DNA from: Mycolicibacterium canariasense
GTDB lineage: Bacteria; Actinomycetota; Actinomycetes; Mycobacteriales; Mycobacteriaceae
NCBI RefSeq assembly: GCF_002101555.1
Contig: NZ_LQOL01000059.1
Coordinates: forward strand, 1-64,000
Direction: 5' to 3'
Length of the DNA: 64,000 nucleotides
Part shown: one piece after another, positions 42,853 through 50,796 of the stretch
How positions within the stretch are numbered: position 1 is the first letter of the stretch
Layout: every line of letters starts with the position of its first letter
The notes under the pieces: generated by a model
What the model saw: only the letters and a program-made list of their open reading frames with translations
Databases searched by the model: none
Told to the model about the DNA's origin: nothing
Made by a program: the position numbers and the translations under genes

Positions 42853-43950
42853 CCGCGCCCGGAACAGTTTGGTGTCATCTTTGATGCCTTTGAGCCGGCG
42901 TGCGCCGGCGAAGGACCACTCGAACCCGGCGTCGTCGCCGATCGCGTCACGAACGGCCTCGGATACCAGTACCGAGCCCGGCCTGGCCACCGCGGTGACC
43001 CGGCTCGCCAGGTTGACCGGGCTGCCGAACCAGTCCCCGCTGCGGTTGACGGCCAAGCCGGTGGTCACACCGGCGCGCAATCGCAGGAAGTCGTCACCGG
43101 CCTCGGTGGCGTCGACGAGTGCCAACATGGTGCTCAGCAGCGGTGCGGGCTCGGGGCTGACCAACATGACGGCGTCGCCGATGGATTTGATGAAGCGCAC
43201 CGGCGGGACCACGACATCGCGGGTCAGGTCGACCAGCCGGCGGGCGAGGTCCTCCAGCTCCTCCGGGGGCACCGCCTCACCGAGCCGGGTGAAGCCGACC
43301 AGGTCGGCGAAGGCGACCGCCACCGGCCGGGCCCCCGGCAAGGGCAGACCGGCGGCGCGCTCCCCCGCGGTGACGGCCTCGGTCTCCATCGTGTGGCGCA
43401 ACTGCAGCCGCAGCATGTCCTGGATCATCGGGCCGAGCAACGGCTGGGCGGACAGCAGCAGCGCCTCCGACGCTCTGGCGATGTCGAGTTCGGTGGTGCC
43501 GCCGTCGGAGATCATCGCCGACAGGGCCGTGAACCGCAGTGCCTCAGCGGTTTTGGCCAAGCCGTCGGCGATCACCCGGACCACCGCGACGATCCGCTCC
43601 TCGTCGAAGCCCAGGTCGACGAACTGCTTGACGTAGGTGAACATCTCGGCGTCGACCGCGGGATACACGGGCGCGTCCGGATCGTCGGACTGCGGCACCC
43701 CGATGGCGCGTTGGATGTGGCCGACCAGGCCCGGATCCACGCCATACGTCCGGCTGATCTGTCGTGCGGAGACCAGCCTGCCGTCGTCGCCGAGCGCGCG
43801 GCGGGACACCAACAGCAGCGGCGCGTAGGAATCCCGGATCTGTTCGACGGTGATGCCCCGCTCCAACAGCCACGGGATCAACTCGGCCCGCTCGGCGCGC
43901 GCCTCGCCCTCGAGGCCGTCGAGCAGGTCGGCGAAATCTGGGGAGTCCAC
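42838..43950 (-). CDS. Class III adenylate cyclase with pH-sensor N-domain (Rv1264-like)
   Basis: A 370-residue soluble cyclase that makes cAMP from ATP. The N-terminal half (about 1-190) is the all-helical regulatory domain of the Rv1264 type (AELIPWLLERGITVEQIRDSYAPLLL, then GPMIQDMLRLQLRHTMETEAV as linker helix), which in M. tuberculosis makes activity pH-dependent. The catalytic part has FADLVGFTRLGE with the first metal Asp, FIKSIGDAVMLV with the second, and GDWFGSPVNLASRV with the transition-state region. GTG 43950 gives the recalled Rv1264 N-terminus; the longer frame invades the divergent glycosylase gene. Its 3' end overlaps the copper ATPase gene by 15 nt. Confidence 0.87.
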   Translation of the reverse strand: MDSPDFADLLDGLEGEARAERAELIPWLLERGITVEQIRDSYAPLLLVSRRALGDDGRLVSARQISRTYGVDPGLVGHIQRAIGVPQSDDPDAPVYPAVDAEMFTYVKQFVDLGFDEERIVAVVRVIADGLAKTAEALRFTALSAMISDGGTTELDIARASEALLLSAQPLLGPMIQDMLRLQLRHTMETEAVTAGERAAGLPLPGARPVAVAFADLVGFTRLGEAVPPEELEDLARRLVDLTRDVVVPPVRFIKSIGDAVMLVSPEPAPLLSTMLALVDATEAGDDFLRLRAGVTTGLAVNRSGDWFGSPVNLASRVTAVARPGSVLVSEAVRDAIGDDAGFEWSFAGARRLKGIKDDTKLFRARLADR

Positions 43951-43984
43951 GACGTCAAGGTAGCGGTATGCGACAGTCAGTGGA

Positions 43985-44476
43985 ATGACCGACGTGCTGC
44001 TCGGACTGCCGCCGTTGATCGGCCCCGGCGCCCGGCTGCTGATCTGCGGCAACATGCCCAGCGTGATGTCACTCGCCTCCGGCGAGTACTACGGCAACCC
44101 ACGCAACGCGTTCTGGCGGATCACCGCGGAAATCGTCGGCTTCCCCGCGGACGCCCCCTACCCCGCACGGGTTGCGGCGTTGCGCAGTCACGGAATCGCG
44201 GTGTGGGATGTGCTGCGATCGTGTGTGCGCGAGGGCAGCCTCGATTCGACGGTGCGGCCCGACAGCATGGTGCCCAACGACTTCGCCACGTTCTTCGAGC
44301 GTCACCCGACGATCGAACGGATGGTGTTCAACGGGGCGGCCGCCGAGGCGAATTACCGGCGGCTGGTGCGCGACGCGCCGGCCAAACCCAGCCTGCGAGT
44401 CCCGTCCACCAGCCCGGCCCAGACCATGCGCTACGCCGAGAAATTGGCCGCTTGGCGAACGGCGCTGGCCGGTTAG
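43985..44476 (+). CDS. DNA-deoxyinosine glycosylase (UDG superfamily, HDG type)
   Basis: A 163-residue uracil-DNA-glycosylase-superfamily protein. Motif 1 is ICGNMPSVMSL, followed by YYGNPRNAFWRI, which is diagnostic of the hypoxanthine/deoxyinosine branch. Motif 2 is PSTSPAQ near the C-terminus (HPS-like position). It would remove hypoxanthine arising from adenine deamination. ATG 43985; divergent from the cyclase gene, 34 nt apart. The next gene starts 10 nt after its stop. Confidence 0.82.
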   Translation: MTDVLLGLPPLIGPGARLLICGNMPSVMSLASGEYYGNPRNAFWRITAEIVGFPADAPYPARVAALRSHGIAVWDVLRSCVREGSLDSTVRPDSMVPNDFATFFERHPTIERMVFNGAAAEANYRRLVRDAPAKPSLRVPSTSPAQTMRYAEKLAAWRTALAG

Positions 44477-44485
44477 GATCGCGCC

Positions 44486-44797
44486 ATGCAAGCTTCGGTG
44501 ACCGTGCACATGGATGCACCCGCCGACCAGGTGTGGAACCTGATCGCCGATATCCGGAACACCCCGAAGTACTCACCCGAGGTGTTCGCCGGAAATCGGC
44601 CGGTCAACAATTGGCATTACGCGCTGGCGCCCGCGGGTGCGGGCACCGATGTCACCGAGTCGTTCCGGATGACTCCGGGTCTGCTGGACACCGTGTTCGG
44701 CATCCTCGGCGGCCAGCTGCGGACCCGGCGCAACATCCGGGACATGACCACCACCCTCAACAGGATCAAGGCCGAGGCCGAGGTCGAGGCGGGCTGA
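44486..44797 (+). CDS. SRPBCC/polyketide-cyclase-like protein, internally shortened
   Basis: A 103-residue protein whose N-terminus (MQASVTVHMDAPADQVWNLI, then NTPKYSPEVF) and C-terminus (NNWHYALAPAGAGTDVTESF, TTLNRIKAEAE) match the mycobacterial SRPBCC family. Family members are about 145-150 residues; here the segment between SPEVF and NRPVNNW, normally about 45 residues of central beta strands, is missing in frame. The pocket is therefore unlikely to form normally. It may be a decaying gene or a minimal variant. Its stop touches the stop of the convergent HNH gene (TGATCA). Confidence 0.75.
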   Translation: MQASVTVHMDAPADQVWNLIADIRNTPKYSPEVFAGNRPVNNWHYALAPAGAGTDVTESFRMTPGLLDTVFGILGGQLRTRRNIRDMTTTLNRIKAEAEVEAG

Positions 44798-46195
44798 TCA
44801 CGCCGCCGTTCCCGGCGGCGCGTCCGGTTTGGGTGTCCGGCCGGGGTTCTTGTCACCCATGATTACTTCGGGGTGGTGGTAGTTGTTGGTGCGGCCTTGG
44901 CCGGTGTCCAGTGCCGGGGGCGGTATCCATTCGACGGAACCGTCGTTGCCGACGACGGTGGTCCAGCCACCGTCGCTGACGAGTCGGTTGTGTGGGCCGC
45001 AGGCCAGCACGAGTTCCTCGATGTCGGTCTGCCCGTCGCGGGCGAAGTCGCTCTTCGCGTGGTGGGCCTGGCAGCCGTAGGCGGGCACCCGGCAGCCCGG
45101 GAACGTGCACCCGCGCTGCCGATAGGTCAACACCAGACGCTGGTCCGGGCTGGCGCAGCGCCGGGTCCGCCCGAAATGCAGTGGCTGCCCGGTCACGTCG
45201 TCGAACACCGCCAAACACCACCACGCGTGGGCGGCCATCCGGAGGACATCGCGCATCGGCACCCGAGACCCACCCGCGGTGACCGCCTGCCCGGTGACCT
45301 CCTCGAATTCGGCCATCTTCGCTCCGAGCACCACCGTCACCGGCAACCCGTTGTGCTGCCCCAACTCCCCCGATGCCAGCGCGTTGCGCGCTACGGTGAC
45401 CAGCGCGTCATGCTGACGCTGCCCCAACGTTCGGGTGTCGGCATCGATCGCCTCCTGTGACGGGGTGCCCTTTGTACACGGGATCTCGTCCTCGGGATTG
45501 CACATCCCCGGACCGGCCAACTTTCCAAGCATCGGTTCCAGGTAGGCCCGGCCTTCCGGGGTGAGGGTGCCGTGGAATTCGCTGTTGCCATCCTCGTCTT
45601 GGAGGCCCATCACGAAGCTGCGACGATCCTCGCGGCGCGCGGCGACGTCATCGTCGTTGGGTTCGGGACCGTCGGGGTCGACGACCTCCAGCAGGTGTTT
45701 GGCCAGCCGACGCAGGGTGTCGGGGTCGTGCACCGTGGCGTAGGCCGCAAGCTGGGCCTCCGCCTCGGCGCGGGTTGGCGCGCCCGCCCCTACCGGGAGT
45801 TTCTTCATAGTCTTGGTGATGATCCTGATGTGTTCGGCGCCGATCTCACCGCGGGCCTGGGCTGCCGAGGTCGCCGGGTACACCGGATCCAGCAACTGAC
45901 CGGTCACCGAGCGGCGCGGGGCGAGCAGTTCACCTTCGGTCAGGCGGCGGTGGGCTTCCTTGTTCGACAGGCGCAACCGGATGCCCAGCGCGTCAGCCCA
46001 GCTGCGCGCCCCCAGATCCGCCGGGCCCGCTTGGGCTTTGAGCGCGGCCATCACCCGATGCTGTACCGCCGGAATCCGGCGGTACAGCTGTTCCAACGCG
46101 GTCTGGATGTCCAGCAGCTCGGTGATCGAGGCGTCGTCGAAGGAGGCGCCCGACAGTGTGTCGAGCACCGCGATCAGATCGGCCACAACCTCCAT
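44798..46195 (-). CDS. DUF222/13E12-family HNH endonuclease-like protein
   Basis: A 465-residue protein of the repeated mycobacterial 13E12 family. An N-terminal DUF222 helical region (about 1-330) is followed by an HNH domain with CTFPGCRVPAYGCQAHHAKSDF and ACGPHNRLVSDGGW, where two Cys pairs bind zinc and His-His-Asn form the nuclease centre. ATG 46195 appears leaderless: a TAGTGT -10 lies seven nt upstream. A LexA-type SOS box overlaps that -10. Family members occur in several copies per genome and are often associated with mobile or repeated DNA. A role in DNA damage or element mobility is inferred. Confidence 0.85.
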   Translation of the reverse strand: MEVVADLIAVLDTLSGASFDDASITELLDIQTALEQLYRRIPAVQHRVMAALKAQAGPADLGARSWADALGIRLRLSNKEAHRRLTEGELLAPRRSVTGQLLDPVYPATSAAQARGEIGAEHIRIITKTMKKLPVGAGAPTRAEAEAQLAAYATVHDPDTLRRLAKHLLEVVDPDGPEPNDDDVAARREDRRSFVMGLQDEDGNSEFHGTLTPEGRAYLEPMLGKLAGPGMCNPEDEIPCTKGTPSQEAIDADTRTLGQRQHDALVTVARNALASGELGQHNGLPVTVVLGAKMAEFEEVTGQAVTAGGSRVPMRDVLRMAAHAWWCLAVFDDVTGQPLHFGRTRRCASPDQRLVLTYRQRGCTFPGCRVPAYGCQAHHAKSDFARDGQTDIEELVLACGPHNRLVSDGGWTTVVGNDGSVEWIPPPALDTGQGRTNNYHHPEVIMGDKNPGRTPKPDAPPGTAA

Positions 46196-46198
46196 ATG

Positions 46199-46214
46199 TC
46201 GAACACTAGTACGA
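46199..46214 (-). promoter_or_regulatory. LexA-type SOS box overlapping the HNH gene promoter
   Basis: TCGAACACTAGTACGA matches the mycobacterial SOS consensus TCGAAC-N4-GTTCGA at 11 of 12 defined bases. On the minus strand it reads TCGTACTAGTGTTCGA; the TAGTGT within is a -10-like element seven nt before the ATG at 46195, so LexA binding would block a leaderless promoter. Confidence 0.7.
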
Positions 46215-46255
46215 ACCACCGACATCTGCGGAGTTATCCACAATCACGAATTTCT

Positions 46256-46291
46256 CGACAGCCGCACGCCCGCAACAGGATTCGGCTGTCG
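46256..46291. terminator. Hairpin between the alpha/beta hydrolase and HNH genes
   Basis: CGACAGCCG (46256-46264) pairs with CGGCTGTCG (46283-46291) around an 18-nt loop. It follows the hydrolase stop by about 60 nt on the minus strand. A separate 12-bp palindrome GGACATATGTCC lies at 46318-46329. Either could help separate the two minus-strand transcripts. Confidence 0.5.
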
Positions 46292-46349
46292 CTGAAAAGT
46301 CGCTCGGAGGCGGGCATCGGACATATGTCCCGACACCGCGTCGGGGAGT

Positions 46350-47075
46350 TCAGGCGCCGTCGTGCCAGAGCGCGGACACGACTTCCACCCACCGCGCGGG
46401 GTGTGTGCTCCAGAAGTTGTGCGGCACACCCGCGACTTCACGAAACCGTCCCCGCGGCACCAAGGCGGCCAACTGGCGCAGCGGCCAGTCGGGACGGATA
46501 TCCTCGCCCGCCGCGACAAACGTCATAGGCACCCGGCTATCCGCCAGCCGGCGGAACAACCCCGCCTCGTGGATCCATTCCGTGAACGAGGCATTGAGTG
46601 CCGCGTGCACCGCGGGCTCCCACGCGATGTCGAAATCGTCCTCGGTGTGCCGGCCCGCTTGATAGACCGCCGACCACGTCCGGTCCTTGTGCAGGCCGTG
46701 GCCCGCGATCCCGACCACCGCCCGCACCCGGTCGGGATGGTCCAGCGCGTAGCGCACGGCGAGATCCGATCCGAAGGAATGACCCACCGCGATCCATGAT
46801 TCGACGCCCATTGCCGTTCGGATGGCTTCGAGGTCGGCCACCGCCTGGTCGAGGTCATGGGGCCCGCCCCGAGACCGTCCCACCCCGCGCGGCTCCGGAA
46901 ACCAGGACCGTGTCCCGCGCGGCGCCAGCGCGTCGTTCTCCAGGTAATTCACACAACCCGGGCCACCGGACAGGATCACCACATCCGGGCCGTCGCCGGT
47001 CACACCGACGTGCAGGGCAACGCCATCCGCGGCCCGCACCGCCACCGCCCGCACCGCGCTACCGAACAGACCCAT
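46350..47075 (-). CDS. Alpha/beta hydrolase
   Basis: A 241-residue cytosolic hydrolase with the oxyanion region LSGGPGCVNYL, nucleophile elbow GHSFGS (Ser near residue 100), a late Asp in AAGEDIRPDWP and His in VPHNFWS. The GGPG motif again suggests the proline-iminopeptidase/epoxide-hydrolase neighbourhood. Its start at 47075 overlaps the end of the amidase gene by 17 nt, so it is the third gene of an AraC-amidase-hydrolase run. An amide or peptide pathway is suggested by the context only. Confidence 0.78.
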   Translation of the reverse strand: MGLFGSAVRAVAVRAADGVALHVGVTGDGPDVVILSGGPGCVNYLENDALAPRGTRSWFPEPRGVGRSRGGPHDLDQAVADLEAIRTAMGVESWIAVGHSFGSDLAVRYALDHPDRVRAVVGIAGHGLHKDRTWSAVYQAGRHTEDDFDIAWEPAVHAALNASFTEWIHEAGLFRRLADSRVPMTFVAAGEDIRPDWPLRQLAALVPRGRFREVAGVPHNFWSTHPARWVEVVSALWHDGA

Positions 47076-48456
47076 GGGGCACCGTCGGCACCGGTGGCCG
47101 CCGATTCGCCCAGGGCCGCGCCGTCTCGAGTTGCGCGCTCAACGACAACAGCGTCGTCTCGTCGAACGGCCGGCCCATCAGCTGGATCGACAGCGGGATC
47201 CCATCCCGGTCCAGGCCCCACGGCACCACCGCGGCGGGTTGTCCGGTGACATTGCACAGGGCCTGGAACGGCACCCGGCCGGCCACCCGGGCCAGCGTGG
47301 AGATCGCGCCGCGGCGCTGGTAGGCACCGATGCGGGACGGCCCGGTGGCCGCCCCCGGGGTGATCACGACGTCGACGTCGTCGAAGATGGACAGCACCCG
47401 CGCGGCGATGGCAGGCTCGGCGGCCAGGATGGCGTCCATCCGCCGCTGCGGGATCAGCCCGCCGATACGCGCGAAAGCCCTTGTCCGGGAATCCAGCCGG
47501 TCCGGGTGTGGCAGCATCCGCACATCCTCGTAGACACCGCGGAAGTACCGCGGCAGCGCGTGTCCGTACACCACGCCCACGGGATAATCCGGATCGCGTT
47601 CGACGACGTCGTGCCCCAATTCCCGCAGCACCGCAACGGCATCGGTCACCGCCGCCCGCTGCGCGGCGCCCACCCGCGCTGTCACCAGCGGCGGCACCTT
47701 GCAGCTCACGGCGATCCGCAACCTGCCGGGCTGCCGCGTTGCCGCGGCCACGAAATCCTGACCGGGCGCGGTGGCGTCGAGGAACAGCGCGGCATCCTCG
47801 ACCGTGCGGGCCAGCGGTCCGTTGGCCACCAGGCCGCACCACGAGTTCTCGTGCGGTGCCGTCGGGACCCGGCCCCGCTGCGGCTTGATCCCGAACAGTC
47901 CGCACCACGTGGACGGTATCCGGATGGATCCCATGCCATCGGATCCCAACGCGATCGACGCGAGGCCCGCCGCGACTGCGGCGCCGCTGCCGCCGCTGCT
48001 CCCGCCGGGGGCGAAGTCGCGATTCCACGGGTTGCGCGTCGCGCCGTAGGTCAGTGTCTCGGTGAACGGCCAGATCATCATCTCGGGCACCGCCGTCTTG
48101 CCCAGGATCACCGCACCCGCTGCCCGCAGTCGGCGCACCACCTCGGCATCGGCGGTCACCGCGGGGCCGTGCGCGCTGCTGCCGTAGGTGGTCACCTGGC
48201 CGGCGATATCGGTGTCGTCCTTGATAGCGACGGGCACGCCGAGCAGCGGCAGCCGCTCCCCCGCCTCCAGCCGGGCTTGCGCAGTCGCCGCTTCGGCGCG
48301 CGCAGGCTCGGTGAGAACCACGCGGTAGGAACGGATTCCGGGATCGATCCGGGCGATCCGGTCCAGGAAGAGTTCCAGCAGGTCCGGCGCGGTGACGGTG
48401 CCGGCGGCCAACATGCGGGCATGTTCGGCGGCACCGGCGAACGCGATATCGCTCAT
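47059..48456 (-). CDS. amiB2: Amidase AmiB2-like
   Basis: A 465-residue amidase-signature hydrolase. The Ser-Ser-Lys triad is visible: Lys79 (VAIKDD), the cis-Ser in PGGSSGGSG (153/154) and the nucleophile Ser177 in SDGMGSIRIPSTWCG. Met175 replaces the usual Gly in the GGGS turn. The C-terminal part (VVITPGAATGPSRIGAYQRRGA) closely resembles M. tuberculosis AmiB2 (Rv1263) as I recall it, and its position next to the HIT and cyclase genes agrees. An upstream in-frame extension lies in the AraC gene; ATG 48456 overlaps the AraC stop (ATGA). Physiological substrate unknown. Confidence 0.88.
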   Translation of the reverse strand: MSDIAFAGAAEHARMLAAGTVTAPDLLELFLDRIARIDPGIRSYRVVLTEPARAEAATAQARLEAGERLPLLGVPVAIKDDTDIAGQVTTYGSSAHGPAVTADAEVVRRLRAAGAVILGKTAVPEMMIWPFTETLTYGATRNPWNRDFAPGGSSGGSGAAVAAGLASIALGSDGMGSIRIPSTWCGLFGIKPQRGRVPTAPHENSWCGLVANGPLARTVEDAALFLDATAPGQDFVAAATRQPGRLRIAVSCKVPPLVTARVGAAQRAAVTDAVAVLRELGHDVVERDPDYPVGVVYGHALPRYFRGVYEDVRMLPHPDRLDSRTRAFARIGGLIPQRRMDAILAAEPAIAARVLSIFDDVDVVITPGAATGPSRIGAYQRRGAISTLARVAGRVPFQALCNVTGQPAAVVPWGLDRDGIPLSIQLMGRPFDETTLLSLSAQLETARPWANRRPPVPTVPHGSVR

Positions 48457-49301
48457 TGGCGCAACGGTAGCGCCCCGGGTCCGTGCGTGGTGGCGTACTC
48501 CCCAGGTGTGCAGCCCAGCATCGCGCGGAAGTCGTTGCCGAAATGCGCCTGGTCGTACCAGCCGAGCCGGGTGGCCAGGTCGGCGAAGTCGACGCCGGGC
48601 GTGCTCTCGATCTCCAGGGCCGCCTGCTGCAACCGGTAGCGGCACAGCACCCATTTCACCGGGACGCCGACGTAGTGGCCAAAGATGCGCTGCGTGGTCC
48701 GCTCGCTCCACGGTGACAACGCCATCACCTGCGACACCTTGTGCAGGCCCGGATCCGCTTGCATCCGCGTCACGAGTGCGGTCAGCCGGCCGTACACCGG
48801 GTCCGGTGGCCCGGCGAAGGCGCCGATCGCCACGTCCAGCCGGGTCCGCACCGCCTCGATGTCGTCATCGAATTCGATTGCCGCACCGAAGAGTTCGTCG
48901 TCAACCGGCCGGACGAGACCGGTGAGCTGCGCGGCGTCCCTGCCGAACCGGGCGGTGAAGCCGCCCGGCAGGAACCGGGCACCCACCACCGTGCCGCGCT
49001 CGCGGATGGTGGTGCGGAAAACCTTCGGAACCACACCGTGCACCAGTGTGGTCGGCAGCGGGAAGCCGTGCCGGCCACCGTCTTCGCCCCATTCCCGGGT
49101 CAGGTGCAGCGCCGGAAAAGTGATCACCGTGCTGTCGAAGGGGCCCTCCCGGCGCCGGTCCCACCGCACCGACCAGAAGTGCTCGACGAACCGGCCCGCC
49201 GCCTCCGAGGGCGGCCAGCGGCGAAGTTCGAAGGCCGAGGCACTGCCCGCCCGGCCCACCACGCCGCGCACCGGCCCTGGCGTGTTTTTCCAAGCCGCCA
49301 T
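48453..49301 (-). CDS. AraC-family transcriptional regulator
   Basis: A 282-residue regulator. The N-terminal domain (about 1-165) is of the DUF6597 type found in actinobacterial AraC proteins (RRWPPSEAAGRFVEHFWSVRWD, GARFLPGGFTARFG). The C-terminal double helix-turn-helix includes ALSPWSERTTQRIFGHYVGVPVKWVLCRYRLQQAA and DFADLATRLGWYDQAHFGNDFRAMLGCTPGEY. ATG 49301 is preferred over 49340, which would overlap the divergent VOC gene. It is coupled to amiB2 by a four-base overlap and is the likely regulator of the amidase-hydrolase genes. Confidence 0.85.
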   Translation of the reverse strand: MAAWKNTPGPVRGVVGRAGSASAFELRRWPPSEAAGRFVEHFWSVRWDRRREGPFDSTVITFPALHLTREWGEDGGRHGFPLPTTLVHGVVPKVFRTTIRERGTVVGARFLPGGFTARFGRDAAQLTGLVRPVDDELFGAAIEFDDDIEAVRTRLDVAIGAFAGPPDPVYGRLTALVTRMQADPGLHKVSQVMALSPWSERTTQRIFGHYVGVPVKWVLCRYRLQQAALEIESTPGVDFADLATRLGWYDQAHFGNDFRAMLGCTPGEYATTHGPGALPLRQ

Positions 49302-49327
49302 GACCGCAAGGCTACGAAACTGAGGAC

Positions 49328-49795
49328 ATGAGCAGCACACCGATCCCCCGGGGATACACCAGCCTGACCCCGTTCCTCTGCGTCGACGGTGCCGCCGCGG
49401 CGATCGACTTCTATGTCGACGTGTTCGGCGCCACCCTGGTCAGCCGGATGGACGGGCCGAATGGGACCGTCGCGCACGCCGAACTGGACTTCGGCGCGGG
49501 CCGGCTGCAACTGGGCGATCCGCAGGACGCCTACCAGCTGGCGGCCCCCGACCGCGGCGCCTTCGCCACCGAGTCGATCGGCCTGTACTGCGCCGACGCC
49601 GACGCGGTGGTGGCGCGGGCCGTCGACGCCGGCGCCACCGTCCGTGAACCGCTGCAGACCTTCGTCACCGGTGACCGATTCGCGTCGATCATCGACCCGT
49701 TCGGCCGGCGCTGGACGGTGATGACCCGGGTCGAGGACATCACTCCCGAAGAGCAGGAGCGCCGGCTGGCCGAATGGGCCTCCGCCAACGCCTGA
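49328..49795 (+). CDS. VOC-family (PhnB/glyoxalase-like) protein
   Basis: A 155-residue vicinal-oxygen-chelate fold protein with two beta-alpha-beta-beta-beta units. Marks include SLTPFLCVDGAAAAIDFYVDVFGA, AHAELDFGAGRLQLGD and FGRRWTVMTRVEDITPEE. PhnB-like proteins of this shape bind metals or small ligands; many are annotated as bleomycin-resistance relatives without evidence. Divergent from the AraC gene, 26 nt apart. Function unknown. Confidence 0.82.
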   Translation: MSSTPIPRGYTSLTPFLCVDGAAAAIDFYVDVFGATLVSRMDGPNGTVAHAELDFGAGRLQLGDPQDAYQLAAPDRGAFATESIGLYCADADAVVARAVDAGATVREPLQTFVTGDRFASIIDPFGRRWTVMTRVEDITPEEQERRLAEWASANA

Positions 49796-49818
49796 CGACG
49801 GGCGGCTAACGTGGCGGG

Positions 49819-50256
49819 ATGGCCTGCGTGTTCTGTTCGATCGTCGCCGGGGAGGCCCCCGCGTTGCGGATCCACGAGGACGACGACTACCTCGCCTTCC
49901 TCGACATCCGGCCGTTCACCCGCGGGCACACCCTGGTGATCCCGAAGCGGCACACTGTGGACCTGACCGACACACCACCGGACACCGTCGCCGGCCTGGC
50001 GGTGCTCGGGCAGCGCATCGCCAAGGCAGCGCGGCTGTCCGGCCTGCACGCCGACGGCAACAACATCGCCATCAACGACGGCAAGGCCGCCTTCCAGACG
50101 GTGTTCCACCTGCACCTGCATGTGGTTCCGCGCCGCACCGGGGACAAGCTGTCGTTCGCGAAAGGCATGGTGTTGCGCCGCGATCCGGATCGCGCGGCGT
50201 CGGCGCGGCTTCTACGTGCGGCGTTGGCGAACATGGACGAAACTGCGCAGGATTGA
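49819..50256 (+). CDS. HIT-family nucleotide hydrolase/transferase (Rv1262c-like)
   Basis: A 145-residue histidine-triad protein. The active-site triad HLHLHVVPR is at 97-105 with the catalytic nucleophile His99. CVFCSIVAGE at the N-terminus contains the Cys3/Cys6 zinc pair, and GHTLVIPKRH (37-46) lines the nucleotide site. Such enzymes cleave AMP-lysine, AMP-NH2 or dinucleoside polyphosphates. It begins 23 nt after the VOC gene and ends 3 nt before the deazaflavin reductase gene. Order matches M. tuberculosis Rv1262c-Rv1261c (recalled). Confidence 0.9.
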   Translation: MACVFCSIVAGEAPALRIHEDDDYLAFLDIRPFTRGHTLVIPKRHTVDLTDTPPDTVAGLAVLGQRIAKAARLSGLHADGNNIAINDGKAAFQTVFHLHLHVVPRRTGDKLSFAKGMVLRRDPDRAASARLLRAALANMDETAQD

Positions 50257-50259
50257 GCC

Positions 50260-50709
50260 ATGACGCATCTGTCGCCGATCGAGCAGGTCGGGCTGCGAGT
50301 CCTGCACCTGCATGACCTGCTCTATCAGAAGACCAACGGCCTGATCGGGCATCGCATCCCCGGGCTGCCGAACAGCCTGCTGTTGCACACGGTCGGGGCC
50401 AAGACCGGGCAACCGCGGGCCAACACCTTGAGCTACGCCCGCGACGGCAAGGACTACCTGGTGGTGGCATCGATGGGCGGGGCACCGCGCTCACCGGGCT
50501 GGTACCACAACCTCAAGGCCCATCCCGACGTCGAAATCAACGTCGGGACAAAGCGTGTGGCGGCCACCGCGCGTCCCATCCTGCCGGACGACCCCGATTA
50601 CCCGCGGCTGTGGCAGCTGGTGAACCGCAACAATGCCAACCGCTACGAGGCGTATCAGAAGAAAACCAGCCGGCCGATCCCGATCGTCGCGTTGACGCCG
50701 CGGGCCTGA
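50260..50709 (+). CDS. Deazaflavin (F420)-dependent nitroreductase-family protein (Rv1261c-like)
   Basis: A 149-residue split-barrel protein of the Ddn family that uses coenzyme F420. Visible motifs are LLLHTVGAKTGQPRANTLSY, where the Lys/Thr binds the F420 phosphate, and SMGGAPRSPGWYHNLKAHPDVEI. Relatives reduce quinones and activate bicyclic nitroimidazoles. It follows the HIT gene by 3 nt and is ended by a structured bidirectional terminator. The native substrate is probably a menaquinone or another quinone, by family inference. Confidence 0.9.
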   Translation: MTHLSPIEQVGLRVLHLHDLLYQKTNGLIGHRIPGLPNSLLLHTVGAKTGQPRANTLSYARDGKDYLVVASMGGAPRSPGWYHNLKAHPDVEINVGTKRVAATARPILPDDPDYPRLWQLVNRNNANRYEAYQKKTSRPIPIVALTPRA

Positions 50710-50724
50710 GGTCAGCTCCGCCAG

Positions 50725-50795
50725 ACGACCCGCTGGCCGATGACGCAAGGCCAGCCATCAGCGGCTACACCTCCGTGGCCGCGGAAGCGGGTCGT
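50725..50795. terminator. Branched hairpin between convergent genes
   Basis: A perfect 10-bp outer stem (ACGACCCGCT at 50725-50734, AGCGGGTCGT at 50786-50795) encloses two small inner hairpins, TGGCC/GGCCA (50734-50738, 50749-50753) and GCGG/CCGC (50761-50764, 50779-50782). It fills the space between the Ddn-family gene and the convergent LLM gene and probably ends both transcripts. Confidence 0.6.
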
Positions 50796-50796
50796 G

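Noticed and set aside
47074..48639. A 521-codon plus-strand open frame antisense to the amidase
   Set aside because: The amidase has an intact catalytic triad and conserved length; the antisense translation is low-complexity.
50725..50795. A tRNA-like cloverleaf
   Set aside because: The outer stem is 10 bp, no CCA-side acceptor, T-loop or anticodon arm of normal size is present; better read as a terminator.
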